A stretch of 64,000 bases of DNA from Altererythrobacter sp. Root672 (GTDB lineage: Bacteria; Pseudomonadota; Alphaproteobacteria; Sphingomonadales; Sphingomonadaceae), in assembly GCF_001427865.1 (NCBI RefSeq), contig NZ_LMHH01000001.1, positions 496,001 to 560,000 on the forward strand. Reading direction: 5' to 3'. The notes under the pieces are model-generated. The model was not told the DNA's origin. It searched no databases and saw nothing but the letters and a program-made list of their open reading frames with translations. Shown piece after piece: positions 29,729 through 38,807 of the stretch (position 1 is its first letter; each line of letters opens with the position of its first letter). A program made the position numbers and the translations under genes.

Positions 29729-32518
29729 TCACAACCCGAGCGCCTCGGCGACGAGCGCCTCTTGCTGTTCCTTGTGCCGGCTGGCCAGGCCCGTAGCGGG
29801 CGAGGCCGAGGCGTCGCGGCCGGCGTAGCTCGGGCGCATGCCCTTGTGTCCGGCCTCGGTCAGCGCGTCTTCAATCTGGCCGTCGACAAAGAACCAGGCA
29901 CCGTTGTTCTTCGGCTCTTCCTGGCACCACACGACTTCCTTGAGGTTGGTCATGCGCGCTAGGCGGGCCGCGAGCGGTTCGCCCGGGAACGGATAGAGCT
30001 GCTCGAGGCGGACGATCGTGACGTCCTGGAGCTGCTCCTTCTCGCGCGTTTCCATCAGGTCGTAGGCGACCTTGCCGCTGCACAGCACCACGCGCCGCAC
30101 CTTGTCGTCGGCGATCTCCACGCGGTCCGAAAGGATGCGCTTGAAGTGGCTGGTGGCGACGAACTCGTCCGCGCTGCTCTTGGCCATCGGGTGGCGGAGC
30201 AGCGACTTGGGCGTCATGATGACCAGCGGCTTGCGGAACGAGCGCAGCATCTGCCGGCGCAGCACGTGGAAGTAGTTCGCCGGGCTGGTGATGTTGCACA
30301 CCTGGATGTTGTCGTCGGCGCAGAGCTGCAGGAAGCGTTCGAGACGGGCGGAGGAGTGCTCCGGCCCCTGGCCTTCGAAGCCATGCGGCAGCAACAGCAC
30401 CAGGCCGTTGGCGCGCAGCCACTTGGCCTCGCCCGCGGCGATGTACTGGTCGATGATGATCTGCGCGCCGTTGGCGAAATCGCCGAACTGCGCTTCCCAC
30501 AGCACCAGCGTCTTGGGATCCGCCGAAGCGAAGCCGTACTCGAAGCCGAGCACGCCGTATTCGCTGAGCGGGCTGTCGTAGACTTCGAACTTCCCGTGCG
30601 GCAGCTGGCAGAGCGGGATGAACTTGCGCTCGGTCTGCTGGTCGACCCAGATCGCGTGCCGCTGGCTGAAAGTACCGCGGCCGGAATCCTGGCCGGACAG
30701 GCGGACACCGAACCCTTCGGTCACCAGGCTGCCGAAGGCGAGCGCCTCGGCCGTCGACCAGTCGAAGCCTTCGCCAGTCTCGAACATCTGCCGCTTGGCA
30801 TCGATCACTCGGGCCAGCGTCTTGTGGATCTGCAGGTCGTCCGGAACGGTGGTCAGCGTGCGGCCGAGGCTGTCGAACAGCTTGCGGTCGACTGCGGTCT
30901 CGATGTTCCGGCGCGCGGTTTCAGGATCGGCTGGCTTGTGCAGCCCGCTCCAGCGGCCACCGAACCAGTCGGCTTCGTTCGGCTTGTAGCTCTTGCCCGC
31001 GTCGAACTCGCCGTTGAGCAGGCCTTCGAACTCATAGCGCATGTGCGGCGCGGTCTGGCCGTCGATCACGCCTTCGGCAATCAGGCGGTCGGCGTATACC
31101 TCGCTCACGCGCTGGTGCTTGCGGATGCGGTCGTACATCAGCGGCTGGGTGAAGCTCGGCTCGTCGCCCTCGTTGTGGCCGAAGCGCCGGTAGCACCACA
31201 TGTCGATCACGATGTCGCGGCGGAACTTCTGGCGGTATTCGATCGCCAGCTTGCAGGCGAAAGTCACCGCTTCGGGATCGTCGCCGTTGACGTGCAGGAT
31301 CGGCGCCTGGATGCCCTTGGCCACGTCCGAGGGGTAGGGCGAAGAGCGCGCGAACTGCGGGCTGGTGGTGAAGCCGATCTGGTTGTTGATGATGAAGTGC
31401 AGGCAGCCGCCGGTGTTGTAGCCGCGCACGCCGGAAAAGCCGAAGCACTCCCATACAATGCCCTGGCCGGCGAAAGCCGCGTCACCGTGGATCAGCACCG
31501 GCAGGACCTGCTCGTGCTGCGTCAGGTCGTCGCGGATCGCCTGCTGCGCGCGGGTCTTGCCGAGCACGATGGGGTCAACCGTTTCGAGGTGGCTCGGGTT
31601 CGGTACCAGGCTCATGTGCACCTTGGTCCCGTCGAACTCGCGGTCGGTGCTGGTGCCGAGGTGGTACTTCACGTCGCCCGATCCGCCGACATCCTCGGGG
31701 TTGGCGGTGCCGCCCGAGAACTCGTGGAAGATCACGCGATAGGGCTTGGCCATCACGTTCGCGAGGACGTTCAAGCGGCCCCGATGGGCCATGCCGTAGA
31801 TGATCTCGCGCACGCCGAGCTGGCCGCCGTACTTGATCACGGCTTCGAGCGCCGGGATCATGGACTCGCCGCCGTCGAGGCCGAAGCGCTTGGTGCCGAC
31901 GTACTTCTTGCCGAGGAACTTCTCGTATTCCTCGCCCCGGATCACCGCGCCCAGGATCGCCTTCTTGCCCTCGGGCGTGAAGGTGATGACCTTGTCCTTG
32001 CCCTCGATGCGGTCCTGCAGGAAGCGGCGCTCGTCGACGTCGGCGATGTGCATGTATTCGAGGCCGACGTGGCCGCAGTAGTTCTTGCGCAGGGTCTCGA
32101 CCAGCTGGCGCACCGTGCCCCACTGGAAACCGAGTGTACCGCCGAGATAGACCGGACGGTCGAGCGCTTCGCCGCTGAAGCCGTGGTATTCGGGCGTCAG
32201 ATCCTCGGGCAGTTCGTGCTTGGTCAGGCCGAGCGGATCAAGCTCCGCCGCCAGGTGACCACGCACACGATAAGTGCGTACGAGCATCATCGCCCGGATG
32301 GAATCGTCCGCCGCGCGTTCGATCGCGCCTTCGTCCACCGGCTTGCCCGCCTTGGCTGTGGCTTCCTTGACCGCCAGCCGCATCGCGGTCGGGTCCATGG
32401 CCTGGGTCAGGTCGCCGCCATCGTCGAGCGGCCAGCGGCTGTTGGCCCAGCTCGGCCCGGGTTGCGGGCCGTCCTGAGCGGCTAGCTCGGGGAGGAAATT
32501 CTGCGCTTCGTTACCCAT
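29729..32518 (-). CDS. odhA: 2-oxoglutarate dehydrogenase E1
   Basis: The 929-residue thiamine-diphosphate enzyme decarboxylates 2-oxoglutarate and passes the succinyl group to OdhB. Visible features are the N-terminal E1 segment (MLVRTYRVRGHLAAELDPLG), GMAHRGRLNVLANVM, the ThDP-binding GDAAFAGQG, and the C-terminal transketolase part (HGFEGQGPEHSSARLERFLQ). The length fits the alphaproteobacterial enzyme. It lies between sucD and odhB on the minus strand. The symbol sucA is equally used. Confidence 0.97.
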   Translation of the reverse strand: MGNEAQNFLPELAAQDGPQPGPSWANSRWPLDDGGDLTQAMDPTAMRLAVKEATAKAGKPVDEGAIERAADDSIRAMMLVRTYRVRGHLAAELDPLGLTKHELPEDLTPEYHGFSGEALDRPVYLGGTLGFQWGTVRQLVETLRKNYCGHVGLEYMHIADVDERRFLQDRIEGKDKVITFTPEGKKAILGAVIRGEEYEKFLGKKYVGTKRFGLDGGESMIPALEAVIKYGGQLGVREIIYGMAHRGRLNVLANVMAKPYRVIFHEFSGGTANPEDVGGSGDVKYHLGTSTDREFDGTKVHMSLVPNPSHLETVDPIVLGKTRAQQAIRDDLTQHEQVLPVLIHGDAAFAGQGIVWECFGFSGVRGYNTGGCLHFIINNQIGFTTSPQFARSSPYPSDVAKGIQAPILHVNGDDPEAVTFACKLAIEYRQKFRRDIVIDMWCYRRFGHNEGDEPSFTQPLMYDRIRKHQRVSEVYADRLIAEGVIDGQTAPHMRYEFEGLLNGEFDAGKSYKPNEADWFGGRWSGLHKPADPETARRNIETAVDRKLFDSLGRTLTTVPDDLQIHKTLARVIDAKRQMFETGEGFDWSTAEALAFGSLVTEGFGVRLSGQDSGRGTFSQRHAIWVDQQTERKFIPLCQLPHGKFEVYDSPLSEYGVLGFEYGFASADPKTLVLWEAQFGDFANGAQIIIDQYIAAGEAKWLRANGLVLLLPHGFEGQGPEHSSARLERFLQLCADDNIQVCNITSPANYFHVLRRQMLRSFRKPLVIMTPKSLLRHPMAKSSADEFVATSHFKRILSDRVEIADDKVRRVVLCSGKVAYDLMETREKEQLQDVTIVRLEQLYPFPGEPLAARLARMTNLKEVVWCQEEPKNNGAWFFVDGQIEDALTEAGHKGMRPSYAGRDASASPATGLASRHKEQQEALVAEALGL

Positions 32519-32550
32519 GGGGGCGTTCCTTGAGACCTAATCCGAGAGGG

Positions 32551-33441
32551 TCAGGCGAGTTCCTTCAACAGCGCGTCGAGAGTGGTGCCGAGTTCGCTGG
32601 GCGAAGCGGCGACACGCACGCCGGCCTCTTCCATCGCCGCGATCTTGTCATCGGCGCCGCCCTGGCCGCCCGAAACGATCGCACCGGCATGGCCCATGCG
32701 GCGGCCCGGAGGGGCGGTGCGGCCGGCGATGAAGCCAACCATCGGCTTGCGGCGTCCGCGCTTGGCTTCGTCCTTGAGGAACTGCGCCGCTTCTTCCTCG
32801 GCGCTGCCGCCGATCTCGCCGATCATGATGATCGACTTGGTGTCGTCGTCAGCCAGGAACAGCTCGAGCACGTCGATGAAGTTGGTGCCGTTGACCGGGT
32901 CGCCGCCGATGCCGACGGCGGTCGTCTGGCCAAGGCCGATCTGCGTGGTCTGGAACACCGCTTCGTAAGTGAGGGTGCCCGAGCGGGAAACAACCCCGAC
33001 CGAACCCTTCTTGAAGATCGAGCCCGGCATGATGCCAATCTTGCACTCTTCCGGCGTCAGCACGCCCGGGCAGTTCGGGCCGATCAGGCGCGACTTGGAG
33101 CCCGACAGCGCGCGCTTGACCCGCACCATGTCGAGCACCGGGATACCCTCGGTGATGGCGACGATCAGCTCGATCTCGGCGTCGATCGCCTCGAGGATCG
33201 AGTCCGCCGCGAACGGCGGCGGCACGTAGATCACGCTGGCGGTGGCGCCGGTGGCGTGCTTGGCCTCGGCCACGGAGTTGAACACCGGCAGGCCGATATG
33301 CGTCTGCCCGCCTTTTCCCGGCGTGACGCCGGCGACCATCTGGGTCCCGTAGTCGAGCGCCTGCTGAGTGTGGAAAGTGCCGGTGTCACCGGTCATCCCT
33401 TGGGTGATGACCTTGGTGCTTTTGTTGACCAGGATGCTCAT
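32551..33441 (-). CDS. sucD: Succinyl-CoA synthetase alpha subunit
   Basis: The 296-residue protein binds CoA and carries the phosphohistidine of succinyl-CoA synthetase. The CoA-binding Rossmann start ([20 protein letters not shown]), [20 protein letters not shown], and the active-site [10 protein letters not shown] near residue 245 are intact. The beta subunit gene sucC, usually just upstream, is not here; a 93-codon membrane-protein gene and mdh stand in its place. sucC must be elsewhere in the genome for the enzyme to work. Confidence 0.97.
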   Translation of the reverse strand: MSILVNKSTKVITQGMTGDTGTFHTQQALDYGTQMVAGVTPGKGGQTHIGLPVFNSVAEAKHATGATASVIYVPPPFAADSILEAIDAEIELIVAITEGIPVLDMVRVKRALSGSKSRLIGPNCPGVLTPEECKIGIMPGSIFKKGSVGVVSRSGTLTYEAVFQTTQIGLGQTTAVGIGGDPVNGTNFIDVLELFLADDDTKSIIMIGEIGGSAEEEAAQFLKDEAKRGRRKPMVGFIAGRTAPPGRRMGHAGAIVSGGQGGADDKIAAMEEAGVRVAASPSELGTTLDALLKELA

Positions 33442-33477
33442 GTGACTTCCTTCGAATTCGTCAATGATTCACGCCGC

Positions 33478-34736
<1,259 letters not shown>

Positions 34737-34852
34737 TCAAGCTGCGCGGGCGCTTCAGGCTTTCGGGTCCGGCGCCAGCCCGCGTCCGCAGGGGGAGGGC
34801 GCCCGATATTCGGCGCTCGACCTAGGCCTGCTCGGCGGGGTTTGCAACTGCG

Positions 34853-34877
34853 AAAAACCCTGATTCATCAGGTTTTT
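34853..34877 (-). terminator. Terminator between the GGDEF-EAL gene and mdh
   Basis: AAAAACCC-TGAT (34853-34864) pairs with ATCAGGTTTTT (34867-34877), leaving one bulged C. A-runs and T-runs flank the stem, so it would work in both directions. Its natural job is to end the minus-strand GGDEF-EAL transcript (stop at 34981) before the mdh promoter. Confidence 0.72.
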
Positions 34878-34980
34878 ATGATATCAGTTCGCAATAGCAT
34901 TAAAGAGAGCGAAGCGCTATTCTTTGGTAGGGATTTGGTAATTGGAACAATGACACAGGCGAAGGCCTGCGGTCTTGAAT

Positions 34981-36939
34981 TCAGCTTGCGAGACGGGCCG
35001 CGGTTCCGTCCTTGGTGCGGTCCTGCTCCTGCGACAGCAGCATCGCCGCCAGGTAGTCCGGCACGGCACGACTGAAGTAATAGCCCTGGCCGAGCGTGCA
35101 GCCGGCATCGCGCACGACCTGCACCTGTTCGATCGTCTCGAGTCCTTCGGCGACGATGTCCATGCCTAGCGTGGCGCCCATCTCGGCCACGGCGCGGATG
35201 ATGGCGTCGCTCTTCTTGCCGATGTTCGGGCCTGACACGAAGCTGCGGTCGACCTTGATCTTCTTGAACGGGAACTTGTTGATGTAGCCGAGCGAGGAAT
35301 AGCCGGTACCGAAGTCGTCGAGCGCGAAGCGGACACCGCAGGATGCCAGCTCGTCCATGAAGCGCGCGGTGTTGTCGTTGTCGTCGAGGAACAGGCTCTC
35401 GGTCACTTCGAGCTCGAGGCGGTGCGGGTCGAGGTTGGCTTCGCGCAGGGCGTTGAGGATGCCGAGCGCGGCACCCGGGGCTCGGATCTGCGCGGGCGAG
35501 AGATTGACCGCGACTGTCACGTGTTCCGGCCAGCCGGCACAGGCTTTGGCAGCTTGCGCGGTGATCCAGTTGCCGAGGGTGATGATGACGCCGGTCTCTT
35601 CGGCCACCGGAATGAACTCGTCGGGTCGCAGTTCACCCTTCTCGGGGTGGAACCAGCGCACCAGCGCTTCGAAGGTACGGATGCGTCCGGTTTCGAGGTC
35701 GACGATCGGCTGGAAGAAGATCGACAGCTCGTCACGCAGGATGGCGGCGCGCAGTTCGGTTTCGATCTGCTTCTTGCGCACGAGGTCGCGGGTCATCGCG
35801 TTGTCGAAGAAACAGATCTGCCGGCGGCCGCCGGTCTTGGCGTGGTAGAGCGCGAGGTCGGCGCCTTGCATCAGGGTGTCGATGTCCGGCCCGTCGTCGG
35901 GGAGCAGGGCCACGCCCATCGAGGCCGAGGTATCGATGCGCTGGCCGTCGATCCGGGCGGAGCGACAGATTTCGTGGTTCATCGAACGGGCCAGCCGCTC
36001 GCTCTCGGCACGGTCGAACACTTCGGCCACGACGATGAACTCGTCCCCGCCGAAGCGGGCAAGAGTGGAGGCTTGCGGGGTGGACGAACGCAAGCGGTTG
36101 GCGACTTCGGCCAGCACCTTGTCGCCGATCGTGTGACCCAGGGTGTCGTTGATTTCCTTGAACCGGTCGAGGTCGAGCCAGAACAGGGCGAGTTGTTTTC
36201 CTTCGGTCAGGTTAGTGACCATCTCCGCCAGGTCGTGATTGAGACCGGCGCGGTTGACGAGGCCGGTGACGACGTCGGTGCGGGCGAGCTCGCGCATCTT
36301 CTCGGCCATCTGGGCGCTGGCTTCGGCGGCGAAGATTTGTTCCTTCAGAGTACGGAACACGTTGAACGTGATCGACATGACCCCGAAGATCACGAAGAAC
36401 ATCGTGATCGAAAGCACGTAATAGACGATCCCACCCACGATCGGCCCGACCACCATGATCGGCAGGGCGGAGAGGATCAGCTGTCCAACCGCGATCACCG
36501 GTCGTCCGGCGTTGCGCGCCGAAATGCCGACGCCATAAACGAGGGCGTAGGCGACCGTGAGGGTCTGAATGTGGCCGCCGGTTGTGTCGTAGACCGTCAG
36601 CGCTGCCAGAATGCCGGCGAGGAGGGCGTAAGTGTAGGCGAGGACCTCGTAGGTCTTTTCGAGGCGGCGGGCGTCGAGTGCGTCGGCAGCCTTGCGCGCA
36701 TGCCAGCCAGCCTGGAATACTCGGAACAATGCCGTGACGATCATCAGGCCGCCGACAATATTTATCGCCTTGTTTTCGCTGACGAGAATCGCGGTCGCGG
36801 CGCTGGCGATCCCGGCCATCGCACCAACGGCGAGACTGGTCGGCTGGGTATAGAGCGTATCCACCAGTTTACGGCGCACGACTTCGTCGCGGTCATCACC
36901 GCCAAAATAACCCGTAAAGATCTGACCCAGACGCAGGAT
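34981..36939 (-). CDS. Membrane GGDEF-EAL protein (c-di-GMP turnover), unusual start
   Basis: The protein has about six membrane helices (first ~180 residues), a GGDEF domain with RFGGDEF and an EAL domain with FEALVRW, NLSPAQIR, LDDFGTGYSSLGYI, KVDRSF and AEGLE, so both catalytic sites look intact. The RxxD inhibitory site before GGDEF is missing. The only usual start codon is GTG 36879, which has no ribosome binding site. The frame stays open 20 more codons (LRLGQIFTGYFGGDDRDEV) up to ATC 36939, which has GAGGAG exactly 6 nt upstream, and an in-frame TAA lies just before. I therefore favour the ATC (or the adjacent CTG) as the start. Confidence 0.8.
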   Translation of the reverse strand: MLRLGQIFTGYFGGDDRDEVVRRKLVDTLYTQPTSLAVGAMAGIASAATAILVSENKAINIVGGLMIVTALFRVFQAGWHARKAADALDARRLEKTYEVLAYTYALLAGILAALTVYDTTGGHIQTLTVAYALVYGVGISARNAGRPVIAVGQLILSALPIMVVGPIVGGIVYYVLSITMFFVIFGVMSITFNVFRTLKEQIFAAEASAQMAEKMRELARTDVVTGLVNRAGLNHDLAEMVTNLTEGKQLALFWLDLDRFKEINDTLGHTIGDKVLAEVANRLRSSTPQASTLARFGGDEFIVVAEVFDRAESERLARSMNHEICRSARIDGQRIDTSASMGVALLPDDGPDIDTLMQGADLALYHAKTGGRRQICFFDNAMTRDLVRKKQIETELRAAILRDELSIFFQPIVDLETGRIRTFEALVRWFHPEKGELRPDEFIPVAEETGVIITLGNWITAQAAKACAGWPEHVTVAVNLSPAQIRAPGAALGILNALREANLDPHRLELEVTESLFLDDNDNTARFMDELASCGVRFALDDFGTGYSSLGYINKFPFKKIKVDRSFVSGPNIGKKSDAIIRAVAEMGATLGMDIVAEGLETIEQVQVVRDAGCTLGQGYYFSRAVPDYLAAMLLSQEQDRTKDGTAARLAS

Positions 36940-37168
36940 GACTTACTCCTCGACACTGTCGCCTTAATTGGAAGAGGTCACCGAGTGGTTAAGCGGGGTG
37001 TAACCGCGGTCACGTAGGTGCCCGGCCGCCTGGACGGCGCGCCAGGCCTGCTCCTATGATGACGTCAAGACGCCTTCCCGCGTCCCGCGGTTGGCGGGTC
37101 CGGCGGTGACGCGCTTCTCCGAGCGCGCCGTTTAGTTGGCCGATGGTTCCATCGGCCTGCTCATGGCT

Positions 37169-37507
37169 TCAGATTGCGCTGAGATCCGAGCTCGCGGGTG
37201 CGGCTTCTTCGGCCATCGCCAACCCCAGGTCTTTCGCCATGCGCCGGTCGAGCGCGCGGCATATCTCGAGCCACCAGTCGTAACCCTGTCGGTCTCCTGC
37301 GAAGAAGGCCGCCTCGGCCTGCTTGCGCGCCCGATGGGCCGCGGCCAGGCCGTGCTCGGCAAAATGGCGGAGCGCGGCGTGGAGCAGGGCATCGCTCTGA
37401 TCGTCGCGGCCGTTGTCGTTACTGGGAATGCCACAGACCTCGCGGATTACCGCCGCGCTGAGGCGCGGGCGCAGTCTACCGGGAGGTAAGGCAAGACGGA
37501 TGGTCAT
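37169..37507 (-). CDS. Small conserved protein of unknown function
   Basis: The 112-residue protein begins MTIRLALPPGRLRPRLSAAV. Its C-terminal two thirds is helical, with DALLHAALRHFAEHGLAAAH and FFAGDRQGYDWWLEICRALD, rich in aromatic and charged residues. There is no signal peptide or membrane segment. An alternative TTG start lies 5 codons upstream. I do not recognise a named domain. A perfect ATTTAC-N8-GTAAAT repeat lies ~90 nt upstream. Confidence 0.62.
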   Translation of the reverse strand: MTIRLALPPGRLRPRLSAAVIREVCGIPSNDNGRDDQSDALLHAALRHFAEHGLAAAHRARKQAEAAFFAGDRQGYDWWLEICRALDRRMAKDLGLAMAEEAAPASSDLSAI

Positions 37508-37598
37508 TCGGCGTCCGATCAAGAATCCAGACGACGGAACTTAAGGCTGTGCACCTAAGCGAAGGTTTGGACGAATGGTTTCCGGAACCTGCCCGGAG

Positions 37599-37618
37599 AT
37601 TTACCATCTCTCGTAAAT
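37599..37618. promoter_or_regulatory. Operator-like inverted repeat
   Basis: ATTTAC (37599-37604) and GTAAAT (37613-37618) are perfectly complementary with an 8-bp spacer, in an AT-richer patch between the SleB-like gene end and the start at 37507. The geometry suits a dimeric regulator. The regulator is unknown and chance cannot be excluded. Confidence 0.3.
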
Positions 37619-37652
37619 TGCTGAACTCAGACCAAAAATTCAGCGTGAGAAC

Positions 37653-38717
37653 TCAGGGCTCGCGCAACCATTGTCCGCTGCGAGCATATTCTTCACGGAC
37701 CTGTCCGGACCCGGCCAATGCCGGGAGCGCCTCGGCGCTGCGAGTCTCGGCCTCAGGCGCGCGTTGGGCGGCCGGAGCGGCTCTCGCGGTTTGCTTGAGC
37801 GCCGCTTCGTAAGCGCGGGCGAGTGCGAGGGGGTCGGCCGGATCCGGCGTGTTGACCACAGAGCGCGGGTGAGGAGCGGCGAGGGGCTCGCCGCCGCGGT
37901 AGAAGTCGCTGAAAGCGGCAGCTGTTCCGGCTGCCCCGCGCCAGCGGTAGAAGCGGTGCGCCCCGATGGTGCCGACAGTCGCGAGGCTGTCGGCCCAATA
38001 GGGATGGATTTGTACGGTGTGGTAGTGCGTGGCGAGTCCGGCTGGGGCGTAGACCGCTCCGGCCAGCGCGGCACGGGCGACCTTGGCCGCCCGGTCCCAC
38101 CACTGGCGGGCCGGCTTGCGAGCCAGCGAGCCGTCGCAAGTGAAGCTGAACTGGCAACCCGTCGTGCGCTCGGAGCCCTGGAAGACCACGCCGCAGACGG
38201 TGTTGGGATAGTTCGGGTGCGCCACGCGGTTGAGCACGACTTGCGCCACGGCGCGCTGGCCGGCGTCGGGCTCGTTCGCGGCTTCGTAGTAGATGGCCAG
38301 GGTCAGGCACTGCTGGGCCCGCAACCGGTCGGTTGCGGTGCCGGCAAAGTGCAGCGGGTTGGCGACGGGGCTGGTATCAAGCCGGCCAGTGGACGGGCGA
38401 AGGGCAAGTTTCGCGCCGTCCACCGGCCGGCCGCTTGCCGTCGCCGGCAAGTTCGGTTGGTCGGCCAGGTAATAGAAGGCCGAGCCGGGAAAGCTCTCGC
38501 CCGGAGTCTCGAAGCCCATCGGCTTCACGACTTGCTGGGCGATGTCGGAAGATTGCTGCCACTCGGGCGCTGCCATTGCGGGCACCGCGATCGCCAGCGC
38601 CAGCACGGCCAGGCGCCGGCCGAAGTGGCCGCGGGCGCGCTTTGGGTATGCGGTTGAAGGCAGGCGATAATTCGTTGGCACGACCCGGCGCCTAGACCGG
38701 GCGGCGGGGCTTCGCAT
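37653..38717 (-). CDS. SleB-like cell wall hydrolase
   Basis: The 354-residue protein has an N-terminal signal or anchor (GRRLAVLALAIAVPAMAAPEW, after a basic start) and a Hydrolase_2/SleB catalytic domain around residues 130-255. That domain shows LTLAIYYEAANEPDAGQRAV with the catalytic Glu, VLNRVAHPNYPNTVCGVVFQ, CQFSFTCDG and the ATHYHTVQIHPYW segment. It should cleave peptidoglycan glycan strands. The ~90-residue Ala/Pro-rich tail is of low complexity. It has no operon partner. Confidence 0.88.
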   Translation of the reverse strand: MRSPAARSRRRVVPTNYRLPSTAYPKRARGHFGRRLAVLALAIAVPAMAAPEWQQSSDIAQQVVKPMGFETPGESFPGSAFYYLADQPNLPATASGRPVDGAKLALRPSTGRLDTSPVANPLHFAGTATDRLRAQQCLTLAIYYEAANEPDAGQRAVAQVVLNRVAHPNYPNTVCGVVFQGSERTTGCQFSFTCDGSLARKPARQWWDRAAKVARAALAGAVYAPAGLATHYHTVQIHPYWADSLATVGTIGAHRFYRWRGAAGTAAAFSDFYRGGEPLAAPHPRSVVNTPDPADPLALARAYEAALKQTARAAPAAQRAPEAETRSAEALPALAGSGQVREEYARSGQWLREP

Positions 38718-38771
38718 CCTCCGCGCAGGCGCCGTGCCAAAGCTGGACAGGCTGAGGCGGGAGTCTCAATC

Positions 38772-38804
38772 AAATCCTCCCCGAGCGAGCTCGGGGAGGA
38801 TTTT
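38772..38804 (-). terminator. Terminator of the M3 peptidase gene
   Basis: AAATCCTCCCCGAG (38772-38785) and CTCGGGGAGGATTT (38790-38803) are perfectly complementary over 14 bp with loop CGAG. On the minus strand the stem ends in ATTTGATT. It lies 4 nt after the stop at 38808, exactly where the peptidase transcript should end. Confidence 0.82.
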
Positions 38805-38807
38805 GTC

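Noticed and set aside
30146-32485. 779-codon open frame on the plus strand across odhA
   Set aside because: It is fully antisense to the 2-oxoglutarate dehydrogenase E1 gene and has no recognisable domain.
36960-37010. tRNA-Ser-like start (GAGGTCACCGAGTGGTTAAG)
   Set aside because: The D-arm resemblance is not followed by an anticodon arm, a GTTCRA T-loop or an acceptor 3' strand, so it is not a tRNA.
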